Part shown: positions 59,501-64,000 of the stretch, piece by piece
Layout: each line of letters opens with the position of its first letter
Position numbering within the stretch: the stretch's first letter is position 1
Origin: Malachius bipustulatus
Lineage: Eukaryota > Arthropoda > Insecta > Coleoptera > Melyridae
Length of the DNA stretch: 64,000 nucleotides
NCBI GenBank assembly: GCA_910589415.1
Contig: OU342632.1
Location: forward strand, 18,913,507-18,977,506
Direction of reading: 5' to 3'
Notes under the pieces: generated by a model
What the model was told of the DNA's origin: nothing
Database searches by the model: none
The model's input: the letters and a program-made list of their open reading frames with translations, nothing else
Translations under genes and position numbers: made by a program

Positions 59501-62500
59501 AAAATCATTTTGCTGAAAATCGGCTCAAAAAAGGCTGAAATTGTATAATAATGGCCAGTCATGCTTTTGGTCACGAACTTAACTGAAAAAATAATTTTTG
59601 CTTAAAAATACACTGAAAAAAGTCTGAAATTGTATAATAATGGCCAGCCACGCTTAATAAACTGAAAAAAAAATTTCCTGAAAATCTACTGAAAAAAGTC
59701 TCAAAGACCAGTCACACGCTTCTCGCTACGGATTGAATAAACTGAAAATCGAAATTTTGCTGAAGGAAGTAGGAAATTCTTAATGATGGCCAGCCACGCT
59801 TTCAGCTATGAACGAGAAAACATTTTTGTGAAATTCCGAATGAAATTCTATTCAAAAAAGTCCAAACTTTCATTTAATAGTCAGCCACGTTCTCGAACAC
59901 GACTTAATAAACTGAAAAAAAAAATTTCGCTGAAAATCTACTGAAAAAAGTCTGAAAGACTAGCCACGCTTTCGTCCGCGTACTTAACTTGCTGAAAAAG
60001 ATACGAAATGTTATATTATTATTCTTATCAACAAAAACAAACTAAATATTTTCCATTTAAGTCGTAAATTAACGGAAAAAAATTAATCGAAGTCCTTCTC
60101 CGTGATTCCACTTCACCGTTTTGAATGTTTTGAATTTTTTCAGCTAATAAACCAATTTTATTTTAGGTGAAAAATGGCATCGGCACAGAAAACTATTAAC
60201 ACCGACTTTCCACTTCCGGATATTAGACAATTTTACGGAAGTCATGGTGGAGAAAAGCAAAATCCTAGTTCAGTTACTACGACCTAAAGCCAATGGAGAG
60301 TTTTTCGATTTATATAAACTCTTATCTCACACTGCTTTGGATATTCTCACCAGTAAGTATTACAATAATAATTATAGAACCTACCCTTGCCAATTTATAT
60401 TTCTATCAGGAAGTCTAAATTATTAATCAAATTAAATTATTTTCACTATAACTATTGAAAAACGGGTTTATTATGTTGCTCATTTTGGTTTAGGGGCTAT
60501 TATACATAACGTGTAAAAATTAACGTACTTCCACGGATTTAATGATCATTTTTTCACGAGTTAGTTACCAAATGGCCAATGAAAGCGTAGAAGTTTTAAG
60601 TTAAAAGTGACCATCTCAAAACATGTTAACATAAATGCGTTCATAGAGGTCACCAGCGCTCGAAATGCTACGAATCAGCGCGATCGCACTCCACGATTTT
60701 ATCAAGACATTATCTACACTTATATTAATGATTCATTTATTGATACAATTATTTTTTATCACAGAAACGGCCATGGGAATCGAAACAAATGCAATGAAAG
60801 AGGACTCGCCGTATGTTCACGCCGTATATGCGTAAGTACCTTATTTGATATAGAAATAAAAGTTTACTTTTACCTACAAATAAAAAACGGAATTTTTTAT
60901 AAGCACGATTTTATTAAGTAAATAATAAATTAGGTCACACAAATTACAGAGCATCAATTGCTCAAAAATTAGGTAAGTAAACTATAAAAACGGCTGTTTT
61001 TTTCAACTTTGTTCAGTTCACATCAAACGCAAATAATCAACTGGCTTGTATTAATTACTCTGCTACACATGATGACTCCTTCGTTTGGTATAGCGAATAA
61101 TATGTAAAAAGCGTTATGTCAATATTAAGCAATACGGAACGTCGATAAGTCTTTGTGAAGTCACTTTGTAGGATTTTGAATAAAGGTTCGCCTACATTAA
61201 TTTAACGGTTTTCGGTGTAGATTTCCTCCTTTGGCAGGTATAATTCAAGTTTCTCAATTTTTCATTTTTCATTTTTTCCACTTGATTTGTATCCTGAAGT
61301 TAATAAAAGTTAACTTGTAACCATGTCATAAAGAACAAGGATGTATTCAGAAGCATTGTAACGCATTTATGGCGTTACTTAGCAAAAATTCTTAAGCGAA
61401 AATTCCTAACGACCTTTTCTAAAAAGGCATCGTGCTTAAATTCACGGACCTTAGGTAAGTTGCGATTTTGCGATTACGATTCACCTGAAGTACGTACCAT
61501 CGCACGTACCAAGCGTGATAATTTGGAATTAAAAGGAGAAGAGATGCACTAGATTTACTAATATCTTATGTCAGAAATTACATAAGGGTTCCGGATTGGA
61601 AAAGAGAACGAAGACTACCTTTATCTTTTTCTCCTCTTAACCCATACAATTTTGGGTTAACAGTTTTGTGTTTTTTTTTCTCACGGCACTACCCACAAAT
61701 TGGTATCCCTGACGGGTTGGCGTCCAAATTTAACAGAAAACTGCATCTGAAGAAGTAGCAGAAACTATTGCTTGAAAGAAATTCGGAAAGGAAATTCGGC
61801 TAACCTGCTTTGCTTTGGAATACCAAAGCACCTTCCTTCTAGGAAAAACCTCTCGCGAATACTACACGAAATGGCATCACGAATGTCACGGTCGACGACC
61901 AGACGTTTTGGCAGTTGTCGGTTGTCAAGGGAGTGAGGCAAGAATGTGTTCTCTCCCAGTACTCTTTAACAGCTACGAGGAATGGATAATCAGAAAGGCA
62001 CCGGAGGGATGGAGTGGTGGCGTGTCAAAAACCGAAAAAAAAAAATCCTACTTACGATATGCAGACGACTTCATGATTCTAACATCAACGGAAGAAGAAA
62101 TGGCAGACCTAATACAGCGCCAAAAAAGACCTAAAACTCAACTGCGCTAAATTCTTCCTGCTGATTGTAGCCAGAGTAGGCCTCTTGCCACCAAATTTAC
62201 ACCATATTGGAGAGATTCAGGTCTAGACAGAGATTGCCTACCTCGGTGCTCGAGTTCCAAACAACGGTAGCTGTGTGGGGGGGGGGGGGGGAATCGCAGT
62301 AGTACGATGGAGTGACTTCCTGGAAATCTGCTGCTCTTCGAAGCAGCAGCTACACTTGGAAAGGGATTTTGGGACTATATTGGGAAGAAGCGACGAATAT
62401 TCTCCAAATTTTTTTTTAGCATATCGAACTGAGTACGAGCTTATAGTTCGTTTTTTGTCTGTTTTTTTGCAGAAAAAGTGCCTAAAACAATAATAGTCGT

Positions 62501-64000
62501 TCTACCTGATTCTTTTAACATCTGCAAAGAAGATTGCGCCAACAAAGTGGTGGCATCGTCAGACTACAGCAAATCCAGCGAAAGTTTATGGAAAGGCAAA
62601 TCAACATCATGACTAGCACGGATTTTAGTTAGACTTCAAGCGCTCCCTCCTATGAACGTATGAACAGGAATTGATACTGCTCGGTAAAAATGAGAAAGCA
62701 TATAAGTACAGGGCGGCCATCTTAACAGATCTTAACAGAGTTCCTTCTCTAAAATATGGCAAAAAAAATTAGGCATATTATTTTTTTACAACGCACATTT
62801 TGATAAATTTCACGTGAGATTGGGGGATGGGGAAGAGGTTTGAAGCATATCTCTCGATATCTCACCAGGGGGAGAGGGGGCTCGGAAAATCGCCAAATAC
62901 GCCTCACGTAATTAATAGACGCTTTATTTCTGGATAATGTACAAAATACGTGTTAACATAAATAAAAAAATAAATAAAAATAATTTTCATCCACTCGTAG
63001 TTCAGTTCATAAAGAGACGATCGAAAGATATAGCTTTGTAGGTTGAAGCAGAATATTTGCAGTGGCACAAAGACTATTCACACAACACTCAATTTCACAT
63101 AAAGCACTTAAAAGGACAAAAATAAATCATCAAAGCTCTTACCAAATAAATAATTTTCTCCTACTCTGCGACATCAATAATGGATAAAGTAGCTACATTA
63201 GCTGTACGCCCGAAGTCGCTTGATGCTTGATTAAACGTCCTTTGTCTCCGAAATTATTTATGATAAACCTTCTCATTCTCAATAGTACGATTATAGACTT
63301 ATGAACTCTCCGAAATAAATGGAATGAACAGGAAACAATGGCCAAAGTCGGTTTTTACTCAAAATAATGCTTTCATAAATATTCGTGGCTAGAAAAAAAA
63401 TTTAATTCTGAATTTTTGGACTCCAGTGGGATGATTGAAGATTCTCTTTCATTTCAAAATATTTTCAGAGTCATATCCTTCTTCAATTCTTCAATAAAGT
63501 TAGAAAAAGAACTGTCAACTTTTCTCTTTTAATATTATCTTTAATTTCTGTTATAATTATAATTAATTATAATTAAACGTTCTGTAGAAAGATGTTAAGG
63601 TAAATAATCAATTTACGTTTCCAGGATGACTGAGGTGACAGTTCACAGGATCTACCGTCCTCATCTACACCCGAATTTCATATTCAAGCGTACAGCTAAA
63701 GGACGCCTCCACACCAAGCATCTATCAATATTGCACGGATTCACCATGAAGGTAAAGTTGATTATATTTAATTTAGTAATTGAGAAACTAATAATTTATA
63801 TTATTTCACATATATCTCTTCTCAATGGCCAACATAGGCCAACATAAATTTTAGCAGAGTAATTAACATTCTTCCCCGATTATTTCTCGCCAGTTTACAA
63901 GAGTGATAGTAGTAGGAATCATAAGAATTGTAATTTTTTGCGAAAGGTAAAGATAAAGATAGATAAAGGTAGAGATATAGATAAAGATAGAGGTAAAGAC
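53529..64000 (+). CDS. Cytochrome P450, CYP4-like, 5' part (six exons; 3' end outside the window)
   Basis: Microsomal P450s hydroxylate lipids, hormones or xenobiotics using electrons from P450 reductase. Exons: 53529-53703, 53774-53880, 56246-56336, 60167-60352, 60765-60831 and 63625-63751. Phases match throughout and give 251 residues, about half of a ~500-aa protein. Residues 3-20 are the N-terminal ER anchor, followed by the proline-rich hinge LPGPKRYPFIG. Helix C is seen as W128-H-R-H-R132 in WHRHRKLLTPTFHFRILDNF, which is typical of CYP4. DILTKTAMGIETNAM and IFKRTAKGRLH also fit that clan. The I-helix, ExxR and heme-Cys motifs must lie in exons beyond 64000, so intactness of the gene cannot be judged. 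ATG 53529 is the first in frame and opens the anchor. Introns 2, 3 and 5 are 2.4-3.8 kb and repeat-filled. Confidence 0.93.
54235..55700 (-). mobile_element. LINE ORF2 remnant (RT C-terminus and RNase H) in P450 intron 2
   Basis: On -, about 55640-55500 reads CKIVILPVQFTRKRNFDGF and then LGVILDRKLTWNSDLEKV, the end of the reverse transcriptase domain of R1/Jockey-type LINEs. About 54990-54900 reads FSKLGLHATTFRAKMYAIEL, and about 54850-54770 reads LNALARNNEETLI then ISGHAGYGENKLAG, the RNase H domain. The element is antisense to the P450 gene and broken by several frameshifts and stops. The related RNase H segment at 48.9 kb shares TCCATATCCAGCATGGC on +. Confidence 0.75.
57219..60100. mobile_element. 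2.9-kb tandem satellite bounded by ~87-bp inverted repeats
   Basis: 57219-57306 (GGAGAAAGACTTCGAATAAT ... GGAAAATATTTGGTTTGTTT) is repeated inverted at about 60014-60100. Between them, at least twenty monomers of roughly 90-125 bp follow one another in one orientation. Each has the theme AATAATGGCCAGCCACGCTT T(C/T)GGCCACG-ACT, TAATAAACTGAAAAAATCAT, TTTTGCTGAAATTTT and CTGAAAAAAGTCTGAAATTT. Monomers are diverged and of uneven length. The whole lies in P450 intron 3, and the right inverted repeat ends only 66 bp before exon 4. No protein is encoded. Confidence 0.85.
60832..61700. other. P450 intron 5, first part: nothing recognised
   Basis: AT-rich intronic sequence without recognisable element or coding frame. 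Confidence 0.4.
61810..62640 (+). mobile_element. RTE-like reverse transcriptase fragment in P450 intron 5
   Basis: On +, about 61922-61960 reads KGVRQECVLS and, after a one-base shift, VLFNSYEEWIIRKAPEGW (about 61965-62018). Then come SYLRYADDFMILTST (62050-62090), which carries the catalytic YADD, and EEEMADLIQRQK. Further on are GEIQV, EIAYLGARVPNNGS (about 62211-62270), the usual block after the RT palm. These are the motifs of RTE-type LINEs. Frameshifts and a run of 16 G at 62277-62292 interrupt it, so it is not functional. Confidence 0.75.
62277..62292 (+). repeat. Poly-G run of 16
   Basis: An uninterrupted run of about 16 G inside the RTE-like remnant. Such tracts are prone to slippage and sequencing error, so the exact length is uncertain. 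Confidence 0.8.
62700..63620. other. P450 intron 5, last part: nothing recognised
   Basis: Contains a CAGGGCGGCCATCTTAACAG start typical of small element fragments. Otherwise AT-rich sequence without coding frames. Confidence 0.4.
63943..64000. repeat. (AGATAAAG)-type simple repeat at the window edge
   Basis: Imperfect repeats of AAAGATA/GATAGA/GGTA on the purine strand run to the end of the window, within P450 intron 6. Confidence 0.8.

Overview
The window looks like nuclear DNA of an insect. It is AT-rich, its genes are split by many introns (several only 55-75 bp), and most of it is decayed transposons, fold-back elements and tandem arrays. The gene set (a UDP-glycosyltransferase, a CYP4-type cytochrome P450 and a heparanase) fits an insect. 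A beetle is my guess, but the sequence alone does not prove the order.

Three protein-coding genes could be rebuilt exon by exon, with splice phases that agree throughout. (1) A complete five-exon UDP-glycosyltransferase lies on + (27408-29196, 518 aa). It has a signal peptide, a donor-binding signature, a C-terminal membrane anchor and a dilysine ER-retention tail. (2) A complete nine-exon heparanase-like GH79 endo-glucuronidase lies on - (44753 down to 34201, 498 aa) with both catalytic glutamates. (3) The first six exons of a CYP4-like P450 lie on + (53529 to beyond 64000). The heme-binding half is outside the window. The three genes are independent units. UGT and P450 are both ER detoxification/conjugation enzymes; heparanase degrades heparan sulfate.

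Layout. 1-9.0 kb: no certain gene, a 52-codon secreted-looking small ORF, a ~120-bp tandem repeat and a dispersed repeat that recurs at 52.2 kb. 9.0-11.5 kb: a LINE 3' end and a Tc1-like element with ~300-bp inverted termini. 11.8 kb: a hammerhead ribozyme fold on -. 12.9-15.5 kb: a 739-bp palindrome and a Crypton-like recombinase fragment framed by 14-bp inverted repeats. 16.5-22 kb: diverged ~630-bp repeat units, a Harbinger-like fragment and a local duplication/inversion. 22.4-24.5 kb: a DDE transposase remnant between inverted repeats, next to a 756-bp palindrome. 27.4-29.2 kb: UGT. 30.5-33.9 kb: a tandem array and a LINE fragment. 34.2-44.8 kb: heparanase, whose introns hold a higher-order tandem array, a composite fold-back and a MITE. 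45.4-51.5 kb: LINE remnants, a second hammerhead ribozyme and a cysteine-rich element fragment. 52.2-64 kb: second copy of the dispersed repeat, then the P450 gene with a LINE, a 2.9-kb satellite bounded by inverted repeats, and an RTE-like reverse transcriptase in its introns.

The most unusual signals are two short-stem-III type I hammerhead ribozymes and two tandem arrays (in the heparanase and P450 introns) whose ends are inverted repeats of each other, as if satellites were carried inside fold-back transposons.
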